Shown here piece after piece: positions 1 through 13,129 of a DNA stretch of 64,000 nt (positions are counted from its first letter, which is position 1; every line of letters begins with the position of its first letter). The stretch comes from Sphagnum magellanicum (lineage: Eukaryota; Streptophyta; Sphagnopsida; Sphagnales; Sphagnaceae). The position numbers and the translations under genes are program-made. The notes under the pieces were generated by a model. It had not been told where the DNA came from. It saw only the letters and a list, made by a program, of their open reading frames with translations, and did no database searches. The stretch lies in the NCBI GenBank assembly GCA_021904315.1, contig CM038917.1, positions 5,378,041 through 5,442,040 on the forward strand, in the 5' to 3' direction.

Positions 1-145
1 AATTTCGTCTGCCACCACAGCACTGGCAGGTTGGGCCGCAGGCGTCGACAAGCCAAATGCTGCCAAGTCATGGCTGCTGTTGAGGTGTGCCAAGTGTAGC
101 GCCAACTCCCGCAGCACCATGTCCCGGATGGCAGCATCTACATTG
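1..145 (-). CDS. Partial coding exon at the left edge, possibly helicase-like
   Basis: On the minus strand about 48 codons are open to the window edge, without a stop. The reading includes AIRDMVLRELALHLAHLN followed by an AAFGLSTP segment. The stretch is much richer in GC than the DNA beside it, which becomes AT-rich and stop-filled above about 150. A possible acceptor (caatgtag) lies just upstream in the gene's direction at about 145-150. The pattern of a helical segment, then 'dl..FGLP.P', reminds me of PIF1-type helicases carried by plant Helitrons, but the match is short and from memory. It could equally be an exon of an unrelated host gene whose remainder lies outside the window. Confidence 0.3.
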
Positions 146-1190
146 TTCTTTTATCTGATTTAGTGGGATTTTTTTTTTTTTATGTAGAAAACAACCCCAG
201 TGATGGTGAAATCCCTTCAGAAAAAGAAAGAAAAAGAAGAAACTCAATTTGACCCATGAAGCAGCCTCCATGACCCAAAATAACAAATGGGTCATGGAAT
301 CAACAACATTATATTTCAACTTTCCTCTTCACTAAATACGGCCAAGAAGACTGATTTTTATTCAGGAAACATAAGGTTCAAACCCAAGGGGCTTACCTTA
401 TTTGTTAATTTCAACGGCTCACTTGTATAGTATTCTGGAACTTGCGATCAATATATAACTCATCATTCAGCCATTGGCAGATTTGATATATCATTTTCCA
501 GTGTGGAGCAACAAATCAGCACAGACTCTCTGGCCAATTCCTTATCTGGAAATCTGTTCATGGAATTCGCAAAAGCATAGATTCAACAATTCCAGCTTGC
601 AATGAGGACCACACACCAGACTCTTTGGAACAATTGGTATCACGGCAATGGTATCACAACACATGCAAAAAATGTTCAGAACCCAAAATTATGTCAGGCC
701 CATTTCAAAAGAAACAATTAAATAAAGCCTTTACCCTGCAAAATCATACCACTCCAGATGATCCTGGAAAACATTGTCGAATTGATCCACAAAAGCTATA
801 TCCTTGTAACTTTCCTATAACTTTCTCTTTGCTCAAGTTTCCATGCACTTTGTTGATTCCAAGAGACAGCCACTCTTCCACCCACCCATTAATCTCCTCC
901 TATTATTTGTGCATCACATTCATTTCCATCTGCAACAATTCCCATTCACCATTGTTTCATAAATTCTCTCATAAATTCTCAGCAATTTCCCATGTATTTT
1001 TCTTCTCTGCCCAGAGAGAGAGAACTCCCATTCAATAACTCCTATCATAACTTCTTAGCATGGAGAATGCACTGGCCCCAGTGAAAACTTGTCCTTCAGG
1101 ATACATGCATTGCAGATTCCACCTCTTGGTTTTCACGCATGACGCGGCAAGAGGCACAAACAATTTTTTGTGGGGGATTTTTAGTTTGCA
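146..1190. other. Intergenic, no gene recognised
   Basis: AT-rich sequence with a T run near 171-181 and no reading frame that resembles a protein. The frame open at 625-1038 has no recognisable motif, and its composition is that of non-coding DNA. Confidence 0.5.
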
Positions 1191-1247
1191 GAATCCGACT
1201 GTCCGGGCCGGTTTCCGGTCTCGGAATCCGACTGTCCGGGCTGGTTC
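1191..1247. repeat. Short direct repeat around 'gaatccgactgtccgggc'
   Basis: Two near-identical copies, about 34 bp apart, read gaatccgactgtccgggc then c/tggtt. They sit in a small GC-rich patch (about 1190-1300) that contrasts with the AT-rich flanks. Downstream, at about 1316-1480, three diverged units beginning 'ttccaccctaggttat' recur every ~58 bp. Confidence 0.6.
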
Positions 1248-1699
1248 CGCCAGTCAATTAAAACGCGGAACCGTCGTCGGACGCACAGACAGACACCACT
1301 GTTGTAATTATATATAAGATTCCACCCTAGGTTATTTTTAAGTTATTATACTTCACATTATTTTCAACTATTATAAGATATTCCACCCTAAGTTATTTAA
1401 AGTTAATTTATCATACTCTATTTTCAGCTATTATAGGTTATCCCAATGTAGGTTATTTTAGGTTATTTTGTCATTACAATTTTTTATTTTCATTTTCATT
1501 CAAATTATTAATAGTCACAAATCATAATCATATATACAACTTAAAAATCATTTTGTAATTTCATATGTAATTTCATGTTATTTTTACATGATGCCATGAA
1601 AAATAATCATATCTATGATCACACAAAAAATGATTGATTTGACACAAGTCACAAACCCATGAGTTGACAATGGACAAAATTCCTTGTAGTAAGGTAAGG

Positions 1700-1956
1700 A
1701 CTAAAGGACCTTCGAATTTACTTCGATCCAATGTAGAGAGTTAAGGACCTTGCTTGGAATGTACTTCGATCCAATGCAGAGAGTTAAGGACCTTCGAATT
1801 TACTTCGACCCAATGGAGAGAGTTAAGGACCTTCGAATTTACTTCGATCCAATGCAGAGAGTTAAGGACCTTCGAATTTACTTCGACCCAATGTAGAGAG
1901 TTAAGGACCTTCGAATTTTACTTCGATCCGATGTAGAGAGTTAAGGACCTTCGACT
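1700..1956. repeat. 39-bp tandem repeat array
   Basis: About six and a half copies of a 39-bp unit containing 'gagagttaaggaccttcg' and 'tacttcgatccaatg'. Because 39 is a multiple of three, the array keeps a reading frame open (REL-RTFEFTST-Q), which is a by-product and not evidence for a protein. It ends about 360 bp before the start codon of the TPR gene, so it lies in that gene's upstream region. Confidence 0.9.
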
Positions 1957-2321
1957 TCGGTCGCTCTAGATTAAGTAGGGACGATCGATTTCGTTCTGGC
2001 GCACAAGTAAGGTCCCGCTTCGAATCCCCCGACGTGGTCACTTGTGGTGCATGGAAAGTACTTTGACTCGAGCTCTGAAGAGTTGGTCGAGTGTTTTTGC
2101 CAAAATTAGACTTTGGTGGAGAAAATATCCTGCTTCCGTGCCCTGTTTCGCCAAATCTGGGGGGATTCTCGTGCCCTGTTTGAGGGACCTTACGGATAAC
2201 TCTACTATCTCCAATTTGTGTCTGTGGAGCTCTTGTTGCTGCAGCTGCTGCACGCTTTGTTGCTACTTAGTGCCATGTTCTTCTACTACTAAGTAGCTTG
2301 CAATTAAGCCATTGAGAACCC

Positions 2322-5300
2322 ATGGCATCACCCATATCTGTACATGTTGCTGCTTCTACTAGTACCATATTGCCGTCTGCTCTTTGTGCTCTTTGTGCAG
2401 TTTCCACGAGTAGTTCACAATGGGGTGGTGGTGGTGTTCACGCCGGAGTCAATGTTGTGCAGAGGAAAGAGACGCGGAGATCATCATCCAGTACCACGAC
2501 TACACTCCTGAATCTGGAGGTCGCTGCTCAGGTCCGTGTGAGTGAGTTCGTGAATTTTGCTTCAAAAACTCTGTTCCCTGCCATGCAATTCAATATCAAT
2601 CTGTCGTGGTCACTGGGTGAAAATATTTTAGGGCCTGGAGGGAAGTTTTCGTGGTTACCCCACATTGCCCCAATGACGAGTCCACACATTTTTTGAAAGA
2701 TGAAGGAACTGTAAGGGTTGGTGCCTCTGAGAAAGGTTTAGGGTTTTAGGATCATTAGGGTTAGCACCCCTACATGACATGGAGAGACTCTGTGAAATTA
2801 GGACCTTCTGCAGCCACCACAGCATTCATGTTCTTGTCAGGTATCTGCAAACTATCTTGTTTCATTTCTTGGTTTCAGTCAGAAGGCAGGAACTTTACCA
2901 CTCAATTGAAATGCATTAGGGTTTCTTAGGGTTTCCTTCTATTAGGTACTATGGAGATGGTGTCTTTCAACGCCTTCTCACAGTTGTATTCACAAATTGA
3001 TCCAATTATGACAGGGTCTATTGATTCTTCTCATGGTGTTGGTCAAAACATGCTCTTCTTGAATGTCCTGAGACTAGTGATTTTGAGGAGTGAGTGGGTA
3101 TATTGCAGATTAAAGCCATGACAGAAGACCAATGGAGACAGGTGCTCGGGGGCAGGAGGCAGCTACTTGCGGGGGCTGGTTTACTTCTGTTTTCTGGCTT
3201 TCCAGGGGTCAGCAATGCACTGGTGGCAGCTAAGATCGACTTGAGCAAAACACCCAGTCACCGCTTTGATGTGGATGATCAGCTCTTAGTTCAAGCTGCT
3301 ACCCTCTTCAACAAGGCTCTCTCTGCCTCTACGGTTCTCCACCCACAATTCTCAATTTCACTTTCTCAAGCTTTCTTCTCTCTCATTGAGGTGTTGCAAA
3401 TTCACATCTTGGTTAGGCTTGACCTTTTTGTGACATAAAACTGAGAAAGATGCTGATTGCTGTAGTTATATTTTGGGTTACCTGATCCCCTGTGCATGTC
3501 CAATACCTCATGGCTGACTGTGTTCTGTCCAGCTTGCTTCCAGGTAGAGGAAGAGGAAAGGTTGTGGACTGAGGTGATTGACACATATGGAAAGCTTGAT
3601 GCTGAATGGGTTTCAGACATTGTGTCGAGGGCGTGGGGCAACCGAGGCAATGCTCGCAGCCGCCAGGTCAGTGTCCTTCATCATTGCTGACTTAGTGTAC
3701 AATTTGATTGTACTGTAGGAAGCAAAATATCTCTAGCATCTCTGCATATGTGAATTAGGTCTGAGATACAGGATGGGGTATAAGGCTAGCTAGTATATGA
3801 CTAAATATGTTGTGCACCAATCAAGCTTATTTGGCCAGTCTCCATTGTTGAATGGTATCTTGTTTTTTTGTTATTATGTAGATTTGAAAGTCATACAGGT
3901 GCTTAAGCCATGTGGCCTCTTACTTTGTAATGCAGGGCAGGATGGAAGAGGCACTTGGGGATTTTGATCACTCAATTGAATTAGCCCCGTGGGTAACTCC
4001 TGTGTGCAGTCCCTTTGTCCCATGTTGATCACATATGAGCCATCATGCTGGTTCAAATATGGCTTTGTTGCTTGATCTTTATGTTGGCAAAAACATTGTG
4101 CAGTCTTGCTCATGGTCTGATACTCTGACTGCATTGAGCAGATATGCTGCAGACCCGGTTTTGAATCGGGGTGTGGTGTTGGAGAGCCTTGGACGCTATG
4201 AAGAGGCTGCATCTGACTATGAGGCAGTGCTTTCAGCACAACCAAATGATCCAGCTGCTTGGAACAACCTTGGAAATGTGCAGGTTTGTTTCACTGCTTT
4301 CACTAATGTTTGAGAACCTGAAACAAAGGTACTATTGATTGTTTTGTGCAAGAAGGTTGGTGTGGTGTTGTTCTCAACTTTCCTGAAGGCAAGAGGCACT
4401 TGCTTTCTTTTCATACTTGATGATGTATCATCATATTACCTATAATAGTTGTTGTGGAGATTTCTCTGCAACTTTATCAAGCTTTTCATACTTGATGATG
4501 TTCAACATGAGTGAATTACCTTGTTGCTCATTTGGTACCTTTAATAATAAGCTTGTCAAAATGGAAGGATTTCTTGCAACTTTGTGAGGATATCAAAAAT
4601 TAAAGATTGTCAATATCATAGACACCATGTGCCAATCCAGACCAACATTAGGGTTGACAGTCAACTCAGTTGTAGACACCAAAAATTCAAGAATTGGTTG
4701 CAGGGTTTGTAGCAAAGTAAATGTGGATGCCACATGATGTAATCAATTGAAAGACAATCTATGCAACAAGATGGTGCTGCAAAGGATGAACTATACAATT
4801 GATCATTGGTTGATGCTACAGGCAGCCTTAAGAAGATGGGATGAGGCATTGGTGGATTATGGCAGAGCCGTGCAACTTGCTCCAGAGTTCTCTTTTGCAG
4901 CAGCCAATTATGCCTTGGTATTTGTTTCCCTCCTTACATACTGTGCACTTGTATTTCCAAAGTGAGACTAAAAACTATTTGTAAGGTAAGATTGCCACCA
5001 ATATTTCTGCAAGGATATGTTGGAAACTAGTGAATGTTTTAAGAACCTTTCAAGCCCTATGACCTCCATATGAACATTGAGAAACTGTAATAAGTAAAAG
5101 CACCCAATATCTTGTGTAGAAGGAAGAAAGTGCACTGACTAAAGTCTATCACTGGAATTTTTCAGGCTCTTTACCAAGTTGGCAGAGAAAATGAAGCTTT
5201 CAAACAGTTCCGCTCTATTCTAAGGAAATATCCTGAGGTTCTTTCTCCATTCCCCTTCTCTTCTATTACATTTCATATCAGGCTGATAGTGCGGAAATAT

Positions 5301-5939
5301 AGAATGTTGCCTTCATGTTGTTAGCTTGCTAATTATATTCCTGTTCCAAAGTGTGACTTTCTTTTTTAGAAAATTTTCCAGAATTTGTGAGTCAATCTAC
5401 CATCACCCAAGAGAGATTATGGTTGAATACCTTACTTTTGTTCCTCATTGCCGTTGGCAACATAACATGATTTTGACATCAATCATCAGAATGATTACTT
5501 GTTTACTTAGCAAACCTCTGATTTTTACTTGTCTCATGGGCTCTCTTTTTTGGGTGGCTGGGTTTCAATCAAGTCTCTATGGCAGTTCCCAGACGTAAGG
5601 GCAGCATTGGCAGTGTCCCTCTATGCACAAGGGCTAACAGCAGAAGCTGAAACTAATTGGTTACGAATGGAGGTAGATTTTTATGCTCTTTTAGCTTTGT
5701 ATGAAGCTTCTGTTTCAAACAGCTTCTATTGGGTGTGGTGTACTTTTATGAAGGATCCAAAAAAGGATGTGAATAATATGGATGTATGCTCTCCCGCACT
5801 AATAAAAATGTCTGTTGATTGTGTGCAGGATGGCAGATATAGGGATCGTAATTGGGTTCGACAGACACGCAGATGGCCACCTCGACTTGTAAGTGAATTG
5901 GAAGCATTTCTTGATCTGAAATCTGTTGTGTCATCCTAA
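2322..5939 (+). CDS. TPR-repeat protein targeted to the thylakoid lumen (nine exons)
   Basis: The model joins 2322-2531, 3109-3333, 3544-3666, 3936-3988, 4142-4283, 4822-4917, 5166-5237, 5586-5672 and 5829-5939. All introns are GT-AG and all phases agree, giving 372 aa. Residues 1-70 are Ser/Thr-rich like a plastid transit peptide. At 84-107 comes GGRRQLLAGAGLLLF then VSNA, a twin-arginine plus hydrophobic core and small-residue cleavage site typical of Tat import into the lumen. The mature part starts with AAKIDLSKTPSHRFDVD and contains AWGNRGNARSRQ, DPVLNRGVVLESLGRYEEA and DPAAWNNLGN, which are TPR helices. It ends with RRWPPRL and an acidic helix. This matches the Arabidopsis lumenal TPR family of At2g37400, At3g53560 and At5g02590 in my recollection. 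The biochemical role is not established; TPRs imply protein binding. The start ATG (cccATGGCA) is the first in frame. The exon 4 donor (gtgggt) was chosen because it keeps the phase. Confidence 0.9.
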
Positions 5940-8900
5940 GAGAAGCAGCAATATTGACTTAGTTGGTTGTTATTGAATTGAAGCCAAAGTTGTATAGTTG
6001 TTATGGTGACCAAGTAATATGATTTCTCTTCAAATGTGATCACAGAATCTCCTTTTCAACGTGATCACATTCCTCATAGCATGCTCGAAAGGGCAAAGAT
6101 TGTAAATTGGTCAAAAGGTTCAAATATAGATTCTAGATTTTAAAATCATGCAAGAAAACAAATTGTGTTGTTTTGACACCATTTTGTGGGCACAATTCAT
6201 CTATCTGCTCACAAGTATCTTTCTGGTTGATTCTGTTCATGCAGAATGTTCATCCCATTCAATATATTTCATTATTGATGGTTATTTGAAGTTTTTCTTC
6301 AGTCATGTTTTCAAAGTCTTTCCACAATCTTTTATTCATTCTTCCTCATGTTCCCCTTTTTTCAAATTTCTTTTCTTCTCTGCTCTTTCAGCCTTCTTAT
6401 CCACATTTTGATCTTCTTCTTACCTTCCCTTTGCAAAGTGGCCCTTGGCACCTCCTTAATAATAAGACTGTTAATTTCCTCTATATTTTGCTCAAACTAT
6501 TAAGGGTTGTGTCTTTAATCATGGTTTGCAAACATTTCCAAAGGACGAGGTTGGTAGAGATTCTTTTACCCAAGTTCTATTCATATTGTTTATGCTAACA
6601 GTTAGTTAAAACCTCACATCTTGTTTGATGTCAATTTAAGTAGTTCTATGACATGGAATGTCAATATATTAACCTGATTTAGTAGGCCTTAAAGAGAAAG
6701 TTTGGTTGGACATCATGATCCATGATGTTGCAATTTTGCAACAACCTAACATTGAGGTTTTTTAAAGCAATATTGTTACTTGTTTAGAAAGCACAATCAC
6801 GCAAAGCACACTTGGTTGTAAACACACCTTAACATTGAGTTAAGGAATCTGATTTTTCTCAGAATCGCAAGCAAACACTAAAATCTAAATGGCATCTGAT
6901 GTGGCAGATGGTCTTATGCTGGTGATAGGCTATTGTGGTTTGCTGGTGGTAAGAAAATGAAAAGAATTCAAAAATTCTAGATTTAGGGATAAAATCATAA
7001 TGTTTTATAACTCAAATGTTATGTAAAACCATCCTTGTTCGATATGAAAAAAAACATGTTCTATTGTTTCCTTCAAGTTTCCTATTGGTTTCCTAGTGTT
7101 CTCAAACAGTTGTTGAAGAAACTCTGTGGCCAATGTTGTCTCTTGCCTTGTCTACTTCACAGCTTGCCATCTCTAGCTCTTATGACATAACTCCATCGCT
7201 ACTGGCATCACAATTCGATATCTGGGTATGACGAGGAATTTAAGTGTTCAAAAGAAAGTAAGTCTTGATCCTTGAATCCTTCAATTCTCCAAACAAAGGT
7301 CAATAGATTTCTTGAATCCTTTCATTATGCACATAAACAAACAAAACAAACACGTGCACTATGAGGATATGGATTTCTTGAATCCTTATGTTTTGTGCTT
7401 AAACAAGCAAAAGAAACTAGTGCAATCTGAACATATGATTCATAGTATCTTTTTATTTTTGGTAGATCACCCATGTTCACAATCCAATGAAAATGCATCT
7501 AAGCCACCAAAACAAAACCAAAAGGTAAGAAAAAATATTGTCAATCAAAACTTTGAATTCACAATAGAGGTGTAAGTTAGGAAACCTCACCAAGCCGATT
7601 GGGAACATCTAGAAATCTTAACTTTCATGCAAGCTAAGAAAGCATAATACAAAGAAATGTTGCAAAAAGTGAACAATTGACACAAATTTAAAATAACAAT
7701 ATCAAAGCGAAGGAAAATTTCAGCAATAGTCATGTATGCGGGTCATTTAAAGCATGTGAAAAAATGGTCCTACATGCAAGGACAAGTGGAGTTCCATTGC
7801 AATTAACTTCAAAAAGATATTTGATTACATGGCAAGCACTAGGCAAAATCAAAATTATTGGGCCCTGAACAACCAAAAGAGAATCAATGGTTTTTGTAAT
7901 TTCAAGTGATGTTTGTATGAAATTATTGGTATTAGGGTGCTTGACCTAGGATGAATAAATGAAGATTCAATTATCCTAGTTCTCTTCTAAAATGTAGTCA
8001 ACATTAACAAGGGATGCCAATTGAAAGTTGGATGAAATTGGGAGGGGGGGGGGCCAAGGGGGATGGGACCTAATGTAGATGATATGATGCAAGAGATTTG
8101 GGTGATGATGATGTTTTGGGTGGCCATTTCTCCATTAAATTGATGGTTGATTTGGTCAACCAAACTTAATGTATAAGAATTATCCATAAATTCATGCCCA
8201 ATCCATCCCCTCTTTCACACTTAGTTGGTCCCTTGTTTATTTCCTCATGTGCACTTTGATTTTATTTGCAAAGTCTCCAAAAATCATGACCAAATTACAC
8301 AAAAACTTGGCAAGGAATTCATAGAAGGGGAGAATTGAATTTTATTTTTTTCCAACTCTAGGTTACCCAACTTAAGTCTATGCCACATGGAGTTTTTGGG
8401 TTGTAAGGTGATATGCATGAGGTTTTAGGGATGAGGTTTAGTTATAAAGGTATGTGGGTTTTAAGGTAACATACATAAAACTATCATTCTCTACCATTAA
8501 GTTTTCTTTTGCATTTGCAAACTTGTTGCTGATGATTGATTTAAATTTCTATAAGATTCAAAGATGACACAACCTTCAAAACACTGACATTGTGGGAGGT
8601 GTACAATTGTTCTCTTTCAATATATATATATAATTTTCATCCAAAGTTGGATAATCAAGCAATGATTTATCCATGAGAATAGTAGGATCATTCATCTTAG
8701 TGTGAAAGCTCAAAGGTGTGCATATTTGGAAATTTAAACATCATTAGCATTTGAAAATCTCGATACACCTTCCACAATTGAGATTTGAAAAAGAAATTAT
8801 TTTTTCACATTTGTTGCAAATAATAAAAATAAATTTACCTTCAATATTTGCATGTAGACAACATTATAGACCCTAAGAAAATTGTCTAGGAATAAAATGT

Positions 8901-11865
8901 GAATGTAATGGCATTCTTTTAACCTTGTATAAACTTAGACACAACTTTATGCGATGTTGTTTTTAACCACATGGAAGATTAAGTGTTGGATAGAAGGACT
9001 CATGATTGTAAGCCAGAAAATGGTGTTCATAAAAAGGTATGAACAACCACTAAAGAGTGGGGCACAACCAATGCATATGCGTACATCCCAACTTGATGAA
9101 AAGCACCCCATGCTATATTGGGCACCTTTGCCCATAGGTGATTGTGAAGAATTTTGAGAAGAACCTTTTGAAATGATTGGCTTAGTGGAAGATGAAAGTG
9201 ATATATGGGGTAGTTCATAAGTAAGTAAGTTGGATGTCGGCATGAAAATAGAACTATCAAAGCTTTGACCATCATTTTTTTGCTTCAAAGCAATGGTGGT
9301 CTTGGGATATTTGTTGAGGCATACCTTTGAATGACTAGTGTCCTTGGCACATTTCTTTTCTCCTTGTAAACTTTAGAACCTCACAAACTATAATACATGC
9401 ATGAGGCATTTTGTCAAGTTAGGAGTTGGATAAAACTTGTAAAATAAGGAATTAAAAAAAAATTACATAAGGACAAAAAACACACGATCTTCAAAGCAAC
9501 CCTTAAATATTCAAACACTTTTTTTTATCTAGCATTCATTATTAAAACTCTTTTCCAAAACCTAGAAATATGAAGCCTTATAATGACCTCAACAAATGCC
9601 ATCAAGAAAAGTGCATCATCCTTTTCAATTGGAAATCTAGAATTTTCCAACCTACATTTATTCAATTTGCATATGATTACACGTATTAACATGTATTGTG
9701 GAATGAAGTTCCAATCGAGCTTGCCATTATCAAGAATAAAGACAACAACCTATAAAGGTTTGTGAATTTTAGGGTTTATGCCCTTGAACTTCAAAGCTTT
9801 TGAATTAATGTTTTTTATTCGCACCAATTGAGCTTCCGACTCCATTTCCATACCAACTCTACTTTAGATGCATGTGTTTTTAACCCATGTAGTTTGCTTT
9901 AATGTGCCATGTGCTCTAAATGTTCTTTCTCAACCCTTTTTCTTCTTAAAAAATCACTCAAAAACCCAAACACAAAGCTACTTGACAACCATTGAAAAAC
10001 TTTGTTTGCTCAAAAATAAAAACACATAACTCACACACCCAAAACCCTTTGAGTTCACATGAAATCAAAAATGTAGATTGCTCTTCCACTGAATTCACAT
10101 TAAAATGAAAATGTAGATTATTTTTTCTATTGAACTCACATGAAAATGAAAAGATCACAAAAATGTAGAGCTCACACATATTTTTGCAATGGGCACCAAC
10201 TCAACAATTTGCTTGAACTTGAATTTCAGTGCAAAAACGAATTTTCTGCCTTGTTGAATAATGATGTAAATTTTTGGTTTCTTGTTTGGTATCTTGAATC
10301 ATGTATTGTTTAAACACAAGGTTTTGGCACCATGTTTAAGATGCTTTATAAATAATTCTAATGGATGGGAAGTTTTGTTTGAGCAAATCTCACAATCGAC
10401 CTCCTCATTTGTGGATTAATTTTGGCTCCTTAACCTCATAAAAATGAAGGAGGTAAGGCATGTCATGCATTTGGAAAGTTCACAAAATTGCACAAAATGG
10501 TTAAGAAATGACCTAGTCCCCAAGAGATAATATGATATCATATGGTTTTGGAAACCTCATAAATGTAGCTTTCAATTTTCCATTGGTGGCCCTTAGATTG
10601 GGGTGATTGCAAAGGTTTCTTTAATTGTGATTGTGTGTCCCATGATGACAATGTCATGCACATCATGTTAGGAACATGGATCATTGACCAAGTTACACCA
10701 AGTTTTTTTAGGAAATTCAATCCCATGGATAATGTCAAGTTAAATTTGTTTCAAGAGTCTTTTCACATTAACTTTTAGAATTTAAAAACTTTGAGTACAA
10801 TGAACTTGATTTTCAAATTGGGAGCAAGATTTTGAACTAATAACTAAATACACAATTGTTTTATCACAACCATTAATTGATGATTACCACAATTTTTTAA
10901 AAATCAAATGCTTTTGGCTATTTCCTATTGAAATAATATTGATTACATGCATTCCCAAAGCAAAAAAGAAGTTTGAGAGGGTTCTAAGAAGAGTCATCAT
11001 TGAAACATGATGCACATGACATCATAATATGATCCATAATGCCACACAATAAATTCATCAAAGTGAGAACTAAACTTGTTTTTAATTTCACATTTTTAAT
11101 TTAAATTATTTCAGCAATATTGTAGCAAAATAAGTATAACGTCAAAGCTTTAAGTAGCAAGGAATCTGACAACATGCACATTGCAAAGAAAACAAATTGA
11201 AAGGAACATGATCACAAAACAATATAAAATTTGAACATCAATGGTTTCCAAAAGCAAAGTTACACTTGTTTTGTGTGCCATTCAGAAAGTCTTGATGTTT
11301 TTTCATTTATTTATTTGTCCTATAGCTTCACATGGATGAAAGTATTTAAGAAATTTTCAATCCATTACAAGGCATGGATGGGCAATAATTGGTGAGGTGA
11401 ATTAGAAACAATCTACACATATCATTTGTGATTATTGACTAGGGTGGGTGGGATGATTTAGAAACAATCTATGCCTATTATTTGTGGCATTTGACTAGGA
11501 TGGTTGAAGTGAAACAGGAATGATATATGCATATTGTTTGTGGCATTTGAGAAGGATGAATGAGCTAAGTCAAGAACAATCTACACTTGTAAACATGAAC
11601 AATCTACATTCATACACATTTGCAAGGGTATAATAAGGTCTATGTTGAAACTTGAAATCACATTTCATTTGGATGTGAATATAAAAAGCACAAGAGACGT
11701 TCCAACCTTTTGAAACCAACAAATTAATGGAACTTTCAAAAAAAAACAAGTCTCATAGGATCATTTCCCTTCCTTCAAAGCTTAATTTGCCTAAAAGTCC
11801 CTAGTGTAAGGTAAAGCACAAGCCCAATGTTATCATCAACCTAAAACATTCGTAAGTCATAAAGT
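5940..11865. other. Long intergenic region, no gene recognised
   Basis: About 5.9 kb of AT-rich DNA starting with the 3' untranslated region of the TPR gene. Open frames are short, scattered over all six frames and without recognisable motifs. A G run at 8043-8052 and TA-rich microsatellite DNA near 8620 are the only simple landmarks. I see no RNA gene and no transposase or reverse transcriptase signature here. Confidence 0.5.
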
Positions 11866-11869
11866 GTAG

Positions 11870-12260
11870 TATGAAGAGGGTTCTTAAACCTGCTCCTTCT
11901 TAAAATTGAGAAGGATCTTACACTTATAAGATGGTCAATTTCCCCTCACTTTTCAAGAGGAGGGATAAGATCCATCATGTTTTCTAGAAGGGATGTTAAA
12001 GCACCTTCCAAATACACTAGGAATACATTTTTTCTAAGTCCTTTACATCTTGTAAAAATCATGTTTGGATATAGAGGCACTTTTTCAAGGTAGTTGAATT
12101 GAAAATGTGTGATGTGCAAGGATTTTGGAAAAATGTTTTTTTTTCCCCCCAAATTGGTGAAATAAAAAATTGGTGAATTTATTTCCAGAAAAGCAATGAA
12201 AGTAATCAAATTTACACTAGAAAACACACTTTGCAAAAATTTCTAAATATTTTTGCCAAA
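11870..12260. repeat. Dispersed repeat, family R (copy 1)
   Basis: The block has 'gggttcttaaacctgctcc', then a purine-rich stretch, 'ccttccaaatacactaggaa', and finally 'caaatttacactagaaaac'. Related blocks occur at about 19995-20400 (cctccaaatacactaaat), 52745-52920 (cctcccaatacacttaggaa) and 53865-53990 (caaatttacactaggaaaac). The same order of motifs in separate places indicates a dispersed element of unknown class. An (AAAGA/AAATA)n tract follows at 12281-12317. Confidence 0.55.
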
Positions 12261-12464
12261 ATAAGGACCAAAAAAATTTAGGAAAGAAAGAAAGAAATAA
12301 AGAAATAAAGAAATAAATTGGTTATGTCACATACATCTTGTGGATAAATCATGTGGTAATGGGTTCTACTAAGGCATTCTTGAGCCTAGTAGAATGAGAC
12401 CTAATTTGTCATAGGGTAATTGGTTTTACCAAGGCTTGTTTTAGAGCATAATTGATGGATGTTC

Positions 12465-12870
12465 CCCACCACTGATTCCCATTGTTGTAATATTTTGTAC
12501 TTTTGATGAACATCACTGCAATGTTCCCCACCATCTATTCACATCATTACAGTGTTCCCCATGGTTGATTCGCATTGTTATGTTGTTCATCACCATTGAT
12601 TTCACATCATGACGATGTTCCCCACCATGTTCTCCACCATTGATTTCACATCACTATAATGTTCCCCACCAAGTTTTCCACCATTGATTTCACATCATTA
12701 CAATGTTCCCCACCAAGTTTTCCACCATTGATTTCACATCATTATAATGTTCCCCACGATGTCTTCCACCATTGATTTCACATCACGACAATGTTTCCCA
12801 CCATGTTCCCAACCATTGATTTCACATCACTAAAATGTTCTTCACCATGTTCCCCACCATTGATCACATC
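12465..12870. repeat. 44-bp tandem repeat array
   Basis: About nine copies of a 44-bp unit built from 'ccaccattgatttcacatca' and 'aatgttccccacca'. Phase markers at 12634, 12678, 12722, 12766, 12810 and 12854 are exactly 44 bp apart. The first copies (12465-12600) are more diverged. No coding frame runs through it. Confidence 0.92.
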
Positions 12871-13129
12871 ACAAGTGGAACTGGCAATATGAAAAGAAGA
12901 AGAACACTTGTCTCAGTTAAGAAAAAACCTAATAAAGTACTTGAACAAGACATGAGACCTGGTTCCATTTGATTGGGAAGGGGGTATACTTAGGCTTCAT
13001 AAATTTGTGCATTCGCACAAATCAAACAAAATAAGCTAATTTGTGCACATCATTTCAATCAAAGTTGTGCATCCATGGATCTTTATGATTGTGACGCCCT
13101 TAGGGCAAGAAAATGTTGTTTATTATTGT

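Noticed and set aside
1754..1936. Open frame through the 39-bp repeats
   Set aside because: The unit length is a multiple of three, so the frame stays open automatically; no start context or homologue supports a protein.
1997..2029. tRNA-like or SINE promoter ('tggcgcacaag' and 'gcttcgaatcc')
   Set aside because: The two boxes resemble Pol III A and B boxes, but they are only about 12 bases apart and no tRNA fold can be drawn.
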